Part shown: positions 25,884-35,308 of the stretch, piece after piece | Layout of the letters: the number at the start of each line of letters is the position of its first letter | Position numbering within the stretch: position 1 is the first letter of the stretch | Assembly (NCBI GenBank): GCA_963819855.1 | Contig: CAWFYC010000021.1 | Span: 930,001 to 994,000, forward strand | Length of the DNA stretch: 64,000 nucleotides | Direction of reading: 5' to 3' | Source: JAMXLO01 sp963819855 | Lineage (GTDB): Bacteria; Pseudomonadota; Alphaproteobacteria; Acetobacterales; Acetobacteraceae | The notes under the pieces: model-generated | The model's input: only the letters and a program-made list of their open reading frames with translations | What the model was told of the DNA's origin: nothing | Databases searched by the model: none | Program-made: the position numbers and the translations under genes

Positions 25884-26153
25884 CTATCGGCTGACAGCCT
25901 GCCAGCCGTGATCGGTCATGCAGGAAGCCGCCTTTGCTTCATCCACTTTGACCTCCGTTACGTCGGTGTATCCACCAGGATGGGTGTACACCTGGGAATT
26001 CTGAGTGCGACACTGGGTCAAATCCCGTTTGTATTCCGTATCGCCGTAATCGGGATGCGCCACATTCTTGTATTGCGTCGACTGGCAGCCGCCCAGCGCG
26101 CCGAGCAGCAACGCCAAACTGAACGAAACGCAGGATTGCCGACAGGGACGCAT
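25884..26153 (-). CDS. Small outer-membrane lipoprotein (hypothetical)
   Basis: 89 residues from the ATG at 26153, with GGAGGTG immediately upstream; a GTG at 26159 overlaps that site. A signal peptide ends in the lipobox LGGC with the lipid-attachment Cys near residue 23. Two later cysteines (QCRTQ and ASCMTDHGW) could form a disulfide. No family is recognised beyond being a lipoprotein. The stop lies 22 bases before the GlcG-like start. Confidence 0.7.
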   Translation of the reverse strand: MRPCRQSCVSFSLALLLGALGGCQSTQYKNVAHPDYGDTEYKRDLTQCRTQNSQVYTHPGGYTDVTEVKVDEAKAASCMTDHGWQAVSR

Positions 26154-26234
26154 TTCCACCTCCGTTGACTGCCAGCGTGCCGCTTTCGTAGGTCACGCTG
26201 GCATATTGCACGTTCCGCGCCAACATATATCACT

Positions 26235-27827
26235 ATGATCGCGTTCGCCGAACTGCTGGAGCGCCTGGTGTTCACACCGTCGCGCAACGCCAAGGTCGCG
26301 CTGCTGCGGCGCTATTTCGCCACGCAGCCGGATCCGGACCGCGGGGTCGGCTTGGCGGCGATCACCGGCGAGTTGTCGTTCACCTCTGCCAAGCCGGGTC
26401 TGATTCGCGAACTTGCCGCCGCGCGCACCGATCCGGTACTGTTTGCGTGGTCCTACGACTATGTCGGTGATCTGGCCGAGACAGTCGCGCTGATGTGGCC
26501 GGCTGCGCCGACCGATGCGGCGACGCCGCGTCTCGCCGAGGTGGTTGAGGTGTTGGAAACCGCACCCAGGGCTGCGCTGCCAGGGATCGTCACGAGCTGG
26601 CTGGATGCGTCCGATGCATCCGTGCGGCTGGCACTGCTCAAACTTATCACGGGCGGCTTGCGTGTCGGCGTCTCGGCGCGGCTGGCGAAGATCGCATTGG
26701 CCGAGGTCGGCGGCGTCGCGGCGGATGATGTAGAAGAAGTGTGGCACGGTCTGGCGCCGCCGTATCTGCCGCTGTTCGCCTGGCTGGAGAAGCGTTCGCC
26801 GCGCCCCGATCCGGCGCAGGCACCGGTGTTCCGTCCGCCGATGCTGGCGCATCCGCTGGAGGTTGGCGATATCGCCGGGCTGCAACCGGCGGATTGGCGC
26901 GCGGAATGGAAATGGGATGGCATCCGCGTGCAGCTGGTCGCGACTGACGGCGGCAGGCGGCTGTATTCGCGCGGCGCCGAGGACATTTCCGGCGCGTTTC
27001 CCGAAATTCTCGAAGCGATGGACTTTCGCGCGGTGCTCGACGGGGAATTGCTGGTGGTGCGTGATGGCCAGGTGGCGCCGTTCGCCGATCTGCAACAGCG
27101 GCTTAACCGCAAGGTGGTCAGCGCGCGCATGATGGCGGAGTACCCCGTCAGCATCCGGCTTTACGACATCCTGTTCGAGGCGGCCGACGATGTGCGCCCG
27201 CTGCCGTTCGACGCGCGGCGAGATCGACTGGAGGCCTGGCATGCGCGGACGCGTCCCGCGCGGATGGATCTGTCGGAACTGATCCGGTTCTCCTCGCTCG
27301 ATGAGCTGGTGGCGCTGCGCGACGGCGCGCGGGCCGCGTCGATCGAAGGGCTGATGTTGAAACGTGGCGATGCGGCGTATGTGCCGGGCCGGGTGAAGGG
27401 GCTGTGGTGGAAGTGGAAGCGAGATCCGCTGACCATCGACGCTGTGCTGATGTACGCGCAGCGGGGGCACGGCAAGCGCAGCAGTTACTATTCCGATTAC
27501 ACATTTGGCGTGTGGCGTGATGACGAACTGGTCCCGGTGGGGAAGGCGTATTTTGGCTTCACCGACCAGGAGCTGGCGTTCCTCGATCGCTGGATCCGCA
27601 ATCACACCGTGGCGCGGTTCGGGCCGGTGCGCGAGGTGGAGAAGTCACTGGTGCTGGAGGTTGCGTTCGACGCGGCGCAACTTTCCAATCGCCATAAGTC
27701 CGGCGTGGCACTGCGGTTTCCACGAATTGCACGGATCCGCACCGACAAACCCGCTGCGGAGGCGGATCGGCTGGAGAGCCTGATGGCGCTGGTCGAGAAC
27801 AAATGCGTGGTCGCCACCGCGGATTGA
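26235..27827 (+). CDS. ATP-dependent DNA ligase ('cisplatin damage response' type)
   Basis: 530 residues. An N-terminal helical ligase domain starts MIAFAELLERLVFTPSRNAK. The nucleotidyltransferase domain has Lys226 in EWKWDGIR, the residue adenylated by ATP. ELLVV, SIEGLMLKR and KWKR follow as later motifs, then an OB-fold. It matches the bacterial ligase family usually found beside a ligase-associated exonuclease and an Lhr-like helicase. Neither partner is next to it here. No clear ribosome site precedes the ATG. Expected to seal nicks in DNA repair. Confidence 0.87.
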   Translation: MIAFAELLERLVFTPSRNAKVALLRRYFATQPDPDRGVGLAAITGELSFTSAKPGLIRELAAARTDPVLFAWSYDYVGDLAETVALMWPAAPTDAATPRLAEVVEVLETAPRAALPGIVTSWLDASDASVRLALLKLITGGLRVGVSARLAKIALAEVGGVAADDVEEVWHGLAPPYLPLFAWLEKRSPRPDPAQAPVFRPPMLAHPLEVGDIAGLQPADWRAEWKWDGIRVQLVATDGGRRLYSRGAEDISGAFPEILEAMDFRAVLDGELLVVRDGQVAPFADLQQRLNRKVVSARMMAEYPVSIRLYDILFEAADDVRPLPFDARRDRLEAWHARTRPARMDLSELIRFSSLDELVALRDGARAASIEGLMLKRGDAAYVPGRVKGLWWKWKRDPLTIDAVLMYAQRGHGKRSSYYSDYTFGVWRDDELVPVGKAYFGFTDQELAFLDRWIRNHTVARFGPVREVEKSLVLEVAFDAAQLSNRHKSGVALRFPRIARIRTDKPAAEADRLESLMALVENKCVVATAD

Positions 27828-27883
27828 CCGAACCCCCGCCTGCGTGCTGCGCTCCCGCCACAAACCGAGGGGGAGGCTGAGTG

Positions 27884-28711
27884 ATGCCGCTGGTGCCGAA
27901 CAACACCAGGCGCAAGATGCAGGCGGGCGAAGTTGCGCTGGGATTCGGCGTGCACCACCTGCGCAGCGCTGCCGCACCGGCGCTTGCCGCCGCTACCGGC
28001 CACGATTGGCTATTCCTCGACAACGAGCATGGCTCGTTCTCGGTCAACGAAATTGCCCAGCTCTGTATTGCATCTTTGCCAACCGGGGTGACGCCTCTGG
28101 TGCGGGTCTGCGCCAATGCGATCGACGAAGCGACGCGCGCGCTGGACAATGGTGCGCTTGGCATTGTCATGCCGCATGTCGATACCGCGAAGGAGGCGCG
28201 ACGCATCGCCGAGGCGTTCCGCTATCCCCCACAAGGGAAGCGAAGCTGGGGTGGGCCACCTGCGGTGTACGGCTTTCGTCCGCCTGCCATGGCGGAGGCG
28301 CAAAAGGCGATCAACGATGAGATTCTGACCGTGGTGATGATCGAGAGCCCAATGGCGGTTAAGAACGCTGCCGACATCGCCGCGGTGGACGGAATCGACG
28401 TGCTGCTGATCGGAACGTCGGATCTGTCGTCCGAGTTGGGTATCGCCGGGCAGATGGGTCATCCAAAGCTGATCAGCGCCTACGCCACAGTGGGCGCGGC
28501 CTGCAAGAAGCACGGCAAGGTGTTGGGCATGGGCGGCGTTTACGACGAGGAGAATGCGTCGCGCTACGTCGGCATGGGGGCGCGGTTCGTGCTGACCGGT
28601 TCCGATCACAACTATATCCTGATGGGCGCGAATGCGCGGAGTGGCTTCTTCGCAAACCTGCCGCGCGCGGCGGCGATATCGGGCAAGAATAATAAGCGAA
28701 CCAAGCGCTAA
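27884..28711 (+). CDS. HpcH/HpaI aldolase family protein (copy 1)
   Basis: 275 residues from the ATG at 27884 (a GTG at 27881 is also possible); GGGGGAGG lies upstream. The class II retro-aldolase pattern is visible: NEHGSFSVNE, RVCANAIDEATRALDNGALGIVMPHVDT (Arg and metal-site region), MIESPMAVKNA (metal Glu) and VDGIDVLLIGTSDLSSELG (metal Asp). These enzymes split 2-oxo-4-hydroxy acids to pyruvate and an aldehyde. The downstream gene is a close paralogue. Confidence 0.88.
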   Translation: MPLVPNNTRRKMQAGEVALGFGVHHLRSAAAPALAAATGHDWLFLDNEHGSFSVNEIAQLCIASLPTGVTPLVRVCANAIDEATRALDNGALGIVMPHVDTAKEARRIAEAFRYPPQGKRSWGGPPAVYGFRPPAMAEAQKAINDEILTVVMIESPMAVKNAADIAAVDGIDVLLIGTSDLSSELGIAGQMGHPKLISAYATVGAACKKHGKVLGMGGVYDEENASRYVGMGARFVLTGSDHNYILMGANARSGFFANLPRAAAISGKNNKRTKR

Positions 28712-28721
28712 GGAGAACGTC

Positions 28722-29549
28722 ATGACAATCGTGCATAATGTCGCGAAGCGGAAGCTGCAGGAGGGCGACATCGCGCTTGGCTTCGGGCTGCATCATCTAC
28801 GTAGCAGCGCCGCACCGATGCTGGCGGGCGCCGCACAGCACGACTATGTGTCCATGGATATGGAGCACGGTGCGTTCACCGTTCAGGAGGCGACGCAGAT
28901 CTGCATCGCTTGTTTGGCCGCCGGCATCCCGGCTATCGTGCGCGTCTGTTCCGGCGCCCTCGATGAAGCTACGCGGCTGCTGGACAACGGCGCGTTGGGC
29001 ATTGTGGTGCCGCATGTGGACACCAAGAAGCAGGCGCAGCGCGTCGCGGACGCGTTCCACTATCCACCGATGGGGCACCGGAGCTGGGGTGGCCCGCCGC
29101 CGGTTTACGGGTACATGCCACCGCACGTGTCGGAGGCGCAGAAGGCGATCAACGACGAAGTGTTGACGGTGGTGATGATCGAGAGCCCGGAGGGGGTCAA
29201 GAATGCCGACCAGATCGCCGCGGTGGACGGCATCGATGTGTTGCTGATCGGCAGTTTCGATCTGACATCAGAATTGGGCGTTCCCGGGCAGATGGGTCAT
29301 CAGAAGTTGATCGATGCCTATCAGATGGTCGGCGATGCCTGTCGCAAGCACGGCAAGGCGCTGGGTATGGGCGGGATCAACGATGACGAGAACGCGCGGC
29401 GCTACATCGCGATGGGGTCGCGTTACCTCTCGTCTGGCACCGATCACAGCTTCATCGTATCGGGCTCGATAGAGCGTGCGAAGTTCTTTCGCGACCTGGC
29501 GGCGGAGGTTGGCGGGCAGAAGGACGCCAGGAAGAAACGCCAGGGCTAG
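28722..29549 (+). CDS. HpcH/HpaI aldolase family protein (copy 2)
   Basis: 275 residues from the ATG at 28722; AAGGAG overlaps the stop of copy 1, so the pair is probably translationally linked. It mirrors copy 1 almost motif for motif (MEHGAFTVQE, RVCSGALDEATRLLDNGALG, MIESPEGVKNA, VDGIDVLLIGSFDLTSELG). Tandem duplication is the simplest origin. The two may form a heteromer or differ in substrate. The frame opens to 28632, but homology starts at the chosen ATG. Confidence 0.88.
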   Translation: MTIVHNVAKRKLQEGDIALGFGLHHLRSSAAPMLAGAAQHDYVSMDMEHGAFTVQEATQICIACLAAGIPAIVRVCSGALDEATRLLDNGALGIVVPHVDTKKQAQRVADAFHYPPMGHRSWGGPPPVYGYMPPHVSEAQKAINDEVLTVVMIESPEGVKNADQIAAVDGIDVLLIGSFDLTSELGVPGQMGHQKLIDAYQMVGDACRKHGKALGMGGINDDENARRYIAMGSRYLSSGTDHSFIVSGSIERAKFFRDLAAEVGGQKDARKKRQG

Positions 29550-30053
29550 CCGTAGCTGAACTTCGCCCGCCAGCCGGCGGCACCTTCGGGCAGCAGGTCG
29601 AACAGGTGCCACAGTGCGCAGAAATCATCGCTGGGCTCGAACCCGGTATCGGCGGCGCGCACGATCTTGTTTCCGTCGCGCCGGAACACTGACACGCCCG
29701 GCAGCCAGCCGTTGGTCGCTGAGCAGGGTGACGTCTCGATGGGCCAGATGGACGTCAATGCCGTTGAGGTTGTCTGCCCAGAACGAGCAGCTCTTGCAGC
29801 CCTCCTCCCAGTCGGGGCCGAGCATGAAGTGATAGACAACGAGCTGCGAGCGGCCGGCGAACAGATCGGCCAGTGTTTCGCGACCATTGGTACCTTCGAG
29901 TACATAGGAATTGTCCACCCGTTCCCAGGGTAGCGCGCGCCGCTCCGCGCTCAGCTCGTCACGCAGGCGGTTGAACTCCTTCTCCTTGGCGAGGAGCTGC
30001 TTGCGTGCCGCGATCCAGGCGTCGTGCGATACCACCGGGTGGTTGTCGATCAC
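29546..30053 (-). pseudogene. DUF899 thioredoxin-like protein, internally deleted and frameshifted
   Basis: From the ATG at 30053 the frame encodes a DUF899 N-terminus (HDAWIAARKQLLAKEKEF, LVVYHFMLGPDW, GCKSCSFWADNLNG) up to about DVTLL. The matching C-terminus (LPGVSVFRRDGNKI ... DLLPEGAAGW) lies in a different frame ending at 29546. The join is near 29730. Roughly 70 residues usual between these parts, including the middle of the fold, are missing. So there is a deletion plus a frame change. Its start overlaps the ArsR stop by four bases. Confidence 0.75.
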
Positions 30054-30454
30054 CGCTCATCCTCCTTTCTACGACGCTTGCGCGGTCGGGGTTCATCGAT
30101 TTCCAGGATCGAGGCGGCGAGCAGATCGAACTGCCGCTGCCAGTAGGTGCTGTATCGGTTAAGCCAGAGCGCGGCCGAAAAGATAGGACCGGCATCGAGG
30201 GTGCAGCGGCTGATGCGTCCGGAGCGTTCCTGGCGCACCAGCCCGGCGCGGACCAACACGTGGATGTGGCGCGACACTGCCTGCAGCGAGATGTCGAACG
30301 GGGCCGCCAATTCAGAAACCAGCAATACCTCCTCACCGAGCCGGAGCAAGATGGTGCGGCGTACCGGGTCGGAAAGCGCGAAGAACACCCGATCCAGCAG
30401 CGCCTCTGCGGCGTTCTCCTCCTGCTCGACAGTGCGCAGCACGTGGACGGACAC
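30050..30454 (-). CDS. ArsR-family transcriptional regulator
   Basis: 134 residues with a winged helix: LSDPVRRTILLRLGEEVLLVSELAAPFDISLQAVSRHIHVLVRAGLVRQERSGR region, in which SLQAVSRHIHVL is the recognition helix. The tail is very basic and acidic (RPRKRRRKEDER). There is no metal-binding CxC, so it likely belongs to the metal-independent ArsR group often paired with DUF899 or SRPBCC proteins. Two perfect palindromes lie just upstream and are candidate operators. Confidence 0.85.
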   Translation of the reverse strand: MSVHVLRTVEQEENAAEALLDRVFFALSDPVRRTILLRLGEEVLLVSELAAPFDISLQAVSRHIHVLVRAGLVRQERSGRISRCTLDAGPIFSAALWLNRYSTYWQRQFDLLAASILEIDEPRPRKRRRKEDER

Positions 30455-30467
30455 GGGGTCAGCCTAT

Positions 30468-30487
30468 TATCAACGTTGCGGTTGATA
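30468..30487. promoter_or_regulatory. Candidate ArsR operator 1
   Basis: TATCAAC-GTTGCG-GTTGATA, a perfect 7-base inverted repeat with a 6-base spacer, 14 bases upstream of the arsR-like start. Location suggests autoregulation. Confidence 0.55.
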
Positions 30488-30505
30488 GTCAACAGACCTG
30501 TTGAC
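30488..30505. promoter_or_regulatory. Candidate operator 2
   Basis: GTCAACAG-AC-CTGTTGAC, a perfect 8-base inverted repeat with a 2-base spacer, directly adjoining operator 1 and sharing the GTCAAC/GTTGA core. It lies 59 bases before the plus-strand PEP-mutase pseudogene start. Confidence 0.5.
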
Positions 30506-30563
30506 GGTAGGCGAGTGTGTGCGTTCGTTCTACCATCGGGCAATTCGTTGCAGGGAACGAGAG

Positions 30564-31464
30564 ATGGCCAGCAAGACTCAGCGCTTCCGCCAATTGATCG
30601 AAGCCGATGAGATTCTGATCCAGCCGGGCATCTATGATGGGGGCAGTGCGCGGTTGGTGCAGCAGATAGGCTTCAAGTCCGCCGCGATCTCCAGGGCGGG
30701 CCTCGGCGAGAAGAACATTGGCTGGGCCGTTGTCGGTCTGATGGGATATGAGGAGAATTTGCACGCCTCGCGCGCCTACGCCGCCTGCGCCGACATTCCG
30801 GTGTCCGCCGATGCCGACGCTGGCTACGGCAACGCGGTATTTCACCGTGCGCGGATTTGAGGCCTCAGGCGTCGAGGAGGACCAGCTCTGGCCGAAGCGC
30901 TGCGGTCACATGACAGGCAAGGAGGGGATCTCTGCTGAGGAGGCCGCGGAGACGATCCGCGCCGCGATAGAGACCCGGCGAGATCCTGATTTCATCATCA
31001 AGGCGCGCACCGACGCCACCGTGACACACGGGGTGAGGGAGGCGATACGCCGCCTTAAGCTGTATGCCGAAGCCGGTGCAGATTTGCTGTTCGCCGAAGT
31101 GCTGCTCTCGCGCGACGACATCGCTCTGGTGGCGCGCGAGGTGGACAAACCACTTGCGGTGAACGTGGGCTTCGGTATCCGGTCGGGTCCCACCACACCG
31201 CTGCTGTCAGCGCGCGAACTGCAGGAACACGGCGTGGCAGTGGTGGGTTATCCGCGCCTGCTGACCGGCGCGGCAATTCAGGGCATGAAGAATGCGCTGG
31301 CGGTCCTGCTGCAGTCTGTGGCGGAAGGCCAAGTGATTGAGCCGGATCTTGCGGTCGCCTTCCAGGAACTGAATGAGCTGATAGGTTTTGCCACGATCCG
31401 CGACATGGAGCAGCGCCTTCTGACCGTGGCCCAGCGCGGGGCAAAGTACGGCACGACGCGATGA
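30564..31464 (+). pseudogene. Isocitrate lyase/PEP mutase-family gene, frameshifted
   Basis: The frame from the ATG at 30564 reads as a family N-terminus (IQPGIYDGGSARLVQQIGFKS, SADADAGYGNAV) and then stops at 30860. The rest, from YFTVRGFEASGV and the active-site segment WPKRCGHM on, is in another frame ending at 31464. The switch is near 30840. A few residues normally before EDQLWPKRCGH are also missing, so two small deletions occurred. The intact paralogue at 50074 shows the normal arrangement. The stop overlaps the hyuA start (ATGA). A sequencing indel cannot explain the missing residues alone. Confidence 0.75.
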
Positions 31465-33542
31465 CTTTGCAGCCTAGCGCTCGGACCAAGCTGGCCGTCG
31501 ATATCGGCGGCACCTTCACCGATCTCGTGCTCGCACTGCCCGATCGGACGCTCACCGCGAAACTGCTGACGACCCACGCCGCACCGGATGAGGCAGTGAT
31601 CGTGGGAACTCAGTCGATTCTGCACGAGGCCGGCATTGAAGCATCGTCACTGGACCTGGTGATCCACGGTACCACGCTAGCGACCAATGCACTCATCGAA
31701 CGCAAGGGAGCAAGGTGCGCGCTGGTCACCACTGCCGGCTTTCGCGATTCGCTGGAGATCGCCTACGAGCACCGTTTCGAGCAGTACGACCTCTATATGG
31801 AACGGCCGGAGCCGTTGATCTCGCGCGATCTGCGGCTCGAAGTGGCCGAACGCCTGGCTGCCGATGGCTCCGTGCTGCTGCCGTTCGATGCGACATCGCT
31901 GGAGCGCCTGATTCCGACCTTGCAGCAACAGCGCATCGAGGCGGTGGCAGTCAGCTTTCTGCACTCCTATGTCAATCCCATGCACGAGGAACTGGCGCGG
32001 GACCTGATCGCGCGTTTGTTGCCGGATGTGGCCATCACAATCTCATCGGACGTCTGCCGCGAGATCCGTGAATACGAACGAACATCGACCGTGGTGGCAA
32101 ACGCCTACGTACTGCCCATGATGGATCGCTATCTCGCCGGAATGCAGGATGGATTGCGTCGGATCGGCGCGACCTGCCCATTGCTGCTGATGATGTCCTC
32201 GGGTGGCATCTGCACGGTAGAGACCGCGCGGCGCTTCCCGGTGCGGCTGGTGGAGAGCGGCCCGGCCGGAGGCGCCATTCTCGCGCGTCACGTCGCCGCG
32301 CGTGGTGGCTACGAGCGGGCGATTTCGTTTGATATGGGCGGCACGACGGCGAAGATCACCATGATCGATGATTATACGCCGCAGCAGTCGCGGCATTTCG
32401 AAGTCGCGCGCGCCTATCGCTTCGCCAAGGGCAGCGGGTTTCCCGTGCGCATCCCGGTGATCGACATGGTGGAGATCGGAGCTGGTGGCGGCTCGATCGC
32501 GCGTGTCGATCCGCTGCGACGTATCGTCGTGGGACCCGACAGCGCGGGCGCGGACCCGGGTCCTGCCTGCTATGCGCGAGGCGGCCACCAGCCGACGGTG
32601 ACAGATGCCGATGTAGTGCTCGGTCGCGTCGATCCGACCCGCTTTGCCGGGGGCAAGATCGCACTCGATCCCGCGCGAGCGCTTCAGGCGGTGACTGAAA
32701 CGGTCGGCGCGAAGCTGTCGATGTCGGTGCAGGAGGCGGCACGTGGTATCGCCGAGATCGTCGATGAGACAATGGCGAGCGCGGCCCGCGTGCATGCGGT
32801 TGAGAACGGCAAGGAGACATCTGACCGGACGCTGATAGCCTTTGGCGGCGCGGCACCTCTGCATGCCGTGCGGCTGGCCCAGAAACTTGGCATTCGTCGC
32901 GTGGTCGTGCCGCCAGACGCCGGCGTCGGTTCCGCGCTAGGCTTTCTCGATGCACCGATCGCCTATGAAGTGGTGCGCACGCTTCTGGTGCGGCTCGACG
33001 CCCAGGAGCAGAGCACGATCGATATGCTGTTCGCCGACATGCGTACCGAGGCGGAAGCAGTGGTGCGGCTGGGTGTGCCACTGGGGTCGCTGGTGGAAAC
33101 GCGCACCGGCTTCATGCGGTATCGCGGCCAAGGGCACGAGGTCGCGGTGCCGCTGCCGAACGACAAACTCGATCCCGCTGCATTGTGCGCTGCGTTCGAT
33201 GCGACGTATGCGCGCGTCTATGGCCGCGTCATTCCCCACCTGGAAGTGGAAGCCGTGACTTGGACACTGTCACTTGCCGAACCGCATGAACTGCCGCAGC
33301 GACTGCCGCTCCCGGCGGATGCCGGTGCCGCAGTGCTGTCAGGGAAATGCCGTATCGTCGAAACCACCAGTGGCGAGACAGTCGATACCGCGATGTTCCT
33401 GCGGGCCGGGTTGCCGAGGGGCGCCCGAGTTACCGGCCCCGCGGTAATCGTCGAAGATGGCACCTCGACCATCGTGCCCAGCGGCTACACCGCGCGCATC
33501 AGCGCGGGCGATGACATCGTGATCGAGGAGATCGAGGCGTGA
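31461..33542 (+). CDS. hyuA: Hydantoinase/oxoprolinase subunit A (copy 1)
   Basis: 693 residues. ASKHA-fold ATP sites are visible: VDIGGTFTDLVL near residue 14, SFDMGGTTAKI and FGGAAPLHA. HGTTLATNALIERKG is a further family block. HyuA subunits use ATP to activate the amide of hydantoins, 5-oxoproline-like lactams or, in carboxylases, small ketones. The start ATGA overlaps the preceding pseudogene and the stop GTGA overlaps hyuB, so this is one operon. Confidence 0.88.
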   Translation: MTLQPSARTKLAVDIGGTFTDLVLALPDRTLTAKLLTTHAAPDEAVIVGTQSILHEAGIEASSLDLVIHGTTLATNALIERKGARCALVTTAGFRDSLEIAYEHRFEQYDLYMERPEPLISRDLRLEVAERLAADGSVLLPFDATSLERLIPTLQQQRIEAVAVSFLHSYVNPMHEELARDLIARLLPDVAITISSDVCREIREYERTSTVVANAYVLPMMDRYLAGMQDGLRRIGATCPLLLMMSSGGICTVETARRFPVRLVESGPAGGAILARHVAARGGYERAISFDMGGTTAKITMIDDYTPQQSRHFEVARAYRFAKGSGFPVRIPVIDMVEIGAGGGSIARVDPLRRIVVGPDSAGADPGPACYARGGHQPTVTDADVVLGRVDPTRFAGGKIALDPARALQAVTETVGAKLSMSVQEAARGIAEIVDETMASAARVHAVENGKETSDRTLIAFGGAAPLHAVRLAQKLGIRRVVVPPDAGVGSALGFLDAPIAYEVVRTLLVRLDAQEQSTIDMLFADMRTEAEAVVRLGVPLGSLVETRTGFMRYRGQGHEVAVPLPNDKLDPAALCAAFDATYARVYGRVIPHLEVEAVTWTLSLAEPHELPQRLPLPADAGAAVLSGKCRIVETTSGETVDTAMFLRAGLPRGARVTGPAVIVEDGTSTIVPSGYTARISAGDDIVIEEIEA

Positions 33543-35221
33543 CACGCAGGAACACCTCGGAGATCGAACTGCAGATCATGTGGAACCGGCTGCTCTCGGT
33601 GGTGGAGGAACAGGCGCAGACCCTGGTCCGCACCGCATTCAGCACGTCGGCGCGTGAAGCCGGCGATATCTCCGCCGGCGTGTTCGATCTGGCCGGCCGC
33701 ATGCTCGCTCAGGCGGTCACGGGCACGCCAGGCCACATCAACACCATGGCGCGCTCGGTCGGGCATTTCCTGGATGTGTTCCCGATCGGACAGATGAAGG
33801 AAGGCGACGTCTATATCACGAACGATCCGTGGAAGGGCACAGGTCACCTCTACGATCTTGTCGTCGTGTCGCCGACCTTCATGGACGGGCGCATCGTTGC
33901 ACTGTTCGCCTGCACGACGCATCTGGTGGATATGGGCGGCGTCGGCCAGACGCCGGAAGGTCGGCAAATCTATCACGAGGGCCTGTTCATCCCGCTGCTG
34001 CGGCTCGCACGTGCCGGCGAGATGAATGAGGATCTGCTGGCGATGATCCGCGCCAATGTGCGCGAGCCGGTGCAGGTGATCGGCGACGTGTATGCGCTGA
34101 TCGCGTGCAACGAAATCGGCGGTCGCCGCCTGATTGCCATGATGCGCGAATTCGCGCTGCGCGATCTGGAGATGCTGGGCGAGGCTATCATCAGCCGCAG
34201 CCGTCAGGGCATGACGGAGGCGATCGGCAACCTGCCGCAAGGTACCTGGTCCGCGTCGATGCGCATCGACGGCTATGAGGCGCCGATTGACCTGGTTGGC
34301 ACTTTGACCATTGGACGTGACACGATCCATGTCGATTACACCGGCACGTCGGGGATGTCGTCGTACGCGATCAACTGCCCGCTGTGCTATACGGAGGCCT
34401 ACACGACGTTCGGCGTGAATTGCGTGGTGGCACCGCATATACCGAACAACACCGGCACGCTCGATGCGGTGCGGGTCACCGCACCGGAAGGCACGATCCT
34501 CAGTGCCACCCATCCGGCGGCAGTGTACGCGCGCTCAGTGATGGGGCATATGCTGCCGGACGTGGTTTATGGCTGCCTCGACCAGGCGCTGCCGGGACGC
34601 GTGCCGGCAGAGGGAACGTCGAACCTGTGGACTCTCAACCTGATCGCCGGGCACGGGCTCACCGGCATCGGCGCCGCGGCCGGGACGCCGTTCATGGTGA
34701 ATAGCTTCCATTCGGGTGGCGCCGGAGCGCGGCCGAAACAAGACGGGTTGTCCGCCACACCATTCCCGTCCGGCGTGCGCAACGTACCGGTGGAGGCCAC
34801 CGAGGCGATCACGCCGTTGGTGATCTGGCGGAAAGAGTTGCGCCAGGACTCAGGGGGCGCCGGACGGCAGCGCGGCGGGCTCGGCCAGATCATGGAAATT
34901 GGCTCGCGGGAGGATGCGGCATTCGGCATCTTCGCGCGCTTCGAGCGAGTAAAATATCCGGCAAGAGGCCGGCACGGCGGCGGTTCGGGACAGTCCGGAC
35001 GGCTGTCGCTCAAATCGGGAGCCGAACTCAAGCCGAAGGGCCTTGGCGTCGTGCCGCGCGGCGACCGACTTGTCGTGGAGATGCCCGGCGGCGGCGGCAT
35101 GGGCGCACCGCGCGAACGCGACCCAGATGCGGTACGCCGCGACCTGCAGATGCAATATATCAGCCGTGACGCAGCGCAGACTGAATACGGCGTGACGATT
35201 ATGGAAGCAGGCGAGGACTGA
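33539..35221 (+). CDS. hyuB: Hydantoinase/oxoprolinase subunit B (copy 1)
   Basis: 560 residues, GTG start overlapping the hyuA stop. Conserved blocks are MWNRLLSVVEEQAQTLVRTA, TPGHINTMARSVGHF, ITNDPWKGTGHLYDL and the late RGGLGQIMEIGSRED. HyuB is the catalytic partner of HyuA. The substrate (hydantoin, oxoproline, pyrrolidone or another amide) cannot be decided. An MFS transporter gene follows and may import it. Confidence 0.88.
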   Translation: MTRRNTSEIELQIMWNRLLSVVEEQAQTLVRTAFSTSAREAGDISAGVFDLAGRMLAQAVTGTPGHINTMARSVGHFLDVFPIGQMKEGDVYITNDPWKGTGHLYDLVVVSPTFMDGRIVALFACTTHLVDMGGVGQTPEGRQIYHEGLFIPLLRLARAGEMNEDLLAMIRANVREPVQVIGDVYALIACNEIGGRRLIAMMREFALRDLEMLGEAIISRSRQGMTEAIGNLPQGTWSASMRIDGYEAPIDLVGTLTIGRDTIHVDYTGTSGMSSYAINCPLCYTEAYTTFGVNCVVAPHIPNNTGTLDAVRVTAPEGTILSATHPAAVYARSVMGHMLPDVVYGCLDQALPGRVPAEGTSNLWTLNLIAGHGLTGIGAAAGTPFMVNSFHSGGAGARPKQDGLSATPFPSGVRNVPVEATEAITPLVIWRKELRQDSGGAGRQRGGLGQIMEIGSREDAAFGIFARFERVKYPARGRHGGGSGQSGRLSLKSGAELKPKGLGVVPRGDRLVVEMPGGGGMGAPRERDPDAVRRDLQMQYISRDAAQTEYGVTIMEAGED

Positions 35222-35308
35222 TCAGCCTGGCGCTCGGCGATGGCATCGGCTGAGACCAAGCCCCGGTCGTGGGGAGACAAGAAACAAGTCAGGCAGGAAG
35301 ACATCAAG

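Noticed and set aside
26193..27605. 470-residue minus-strand frame over the DNA ligase
   Set aside because: Composition of a shadow frame; the plus strand carries the ligase Lys motif and domains.
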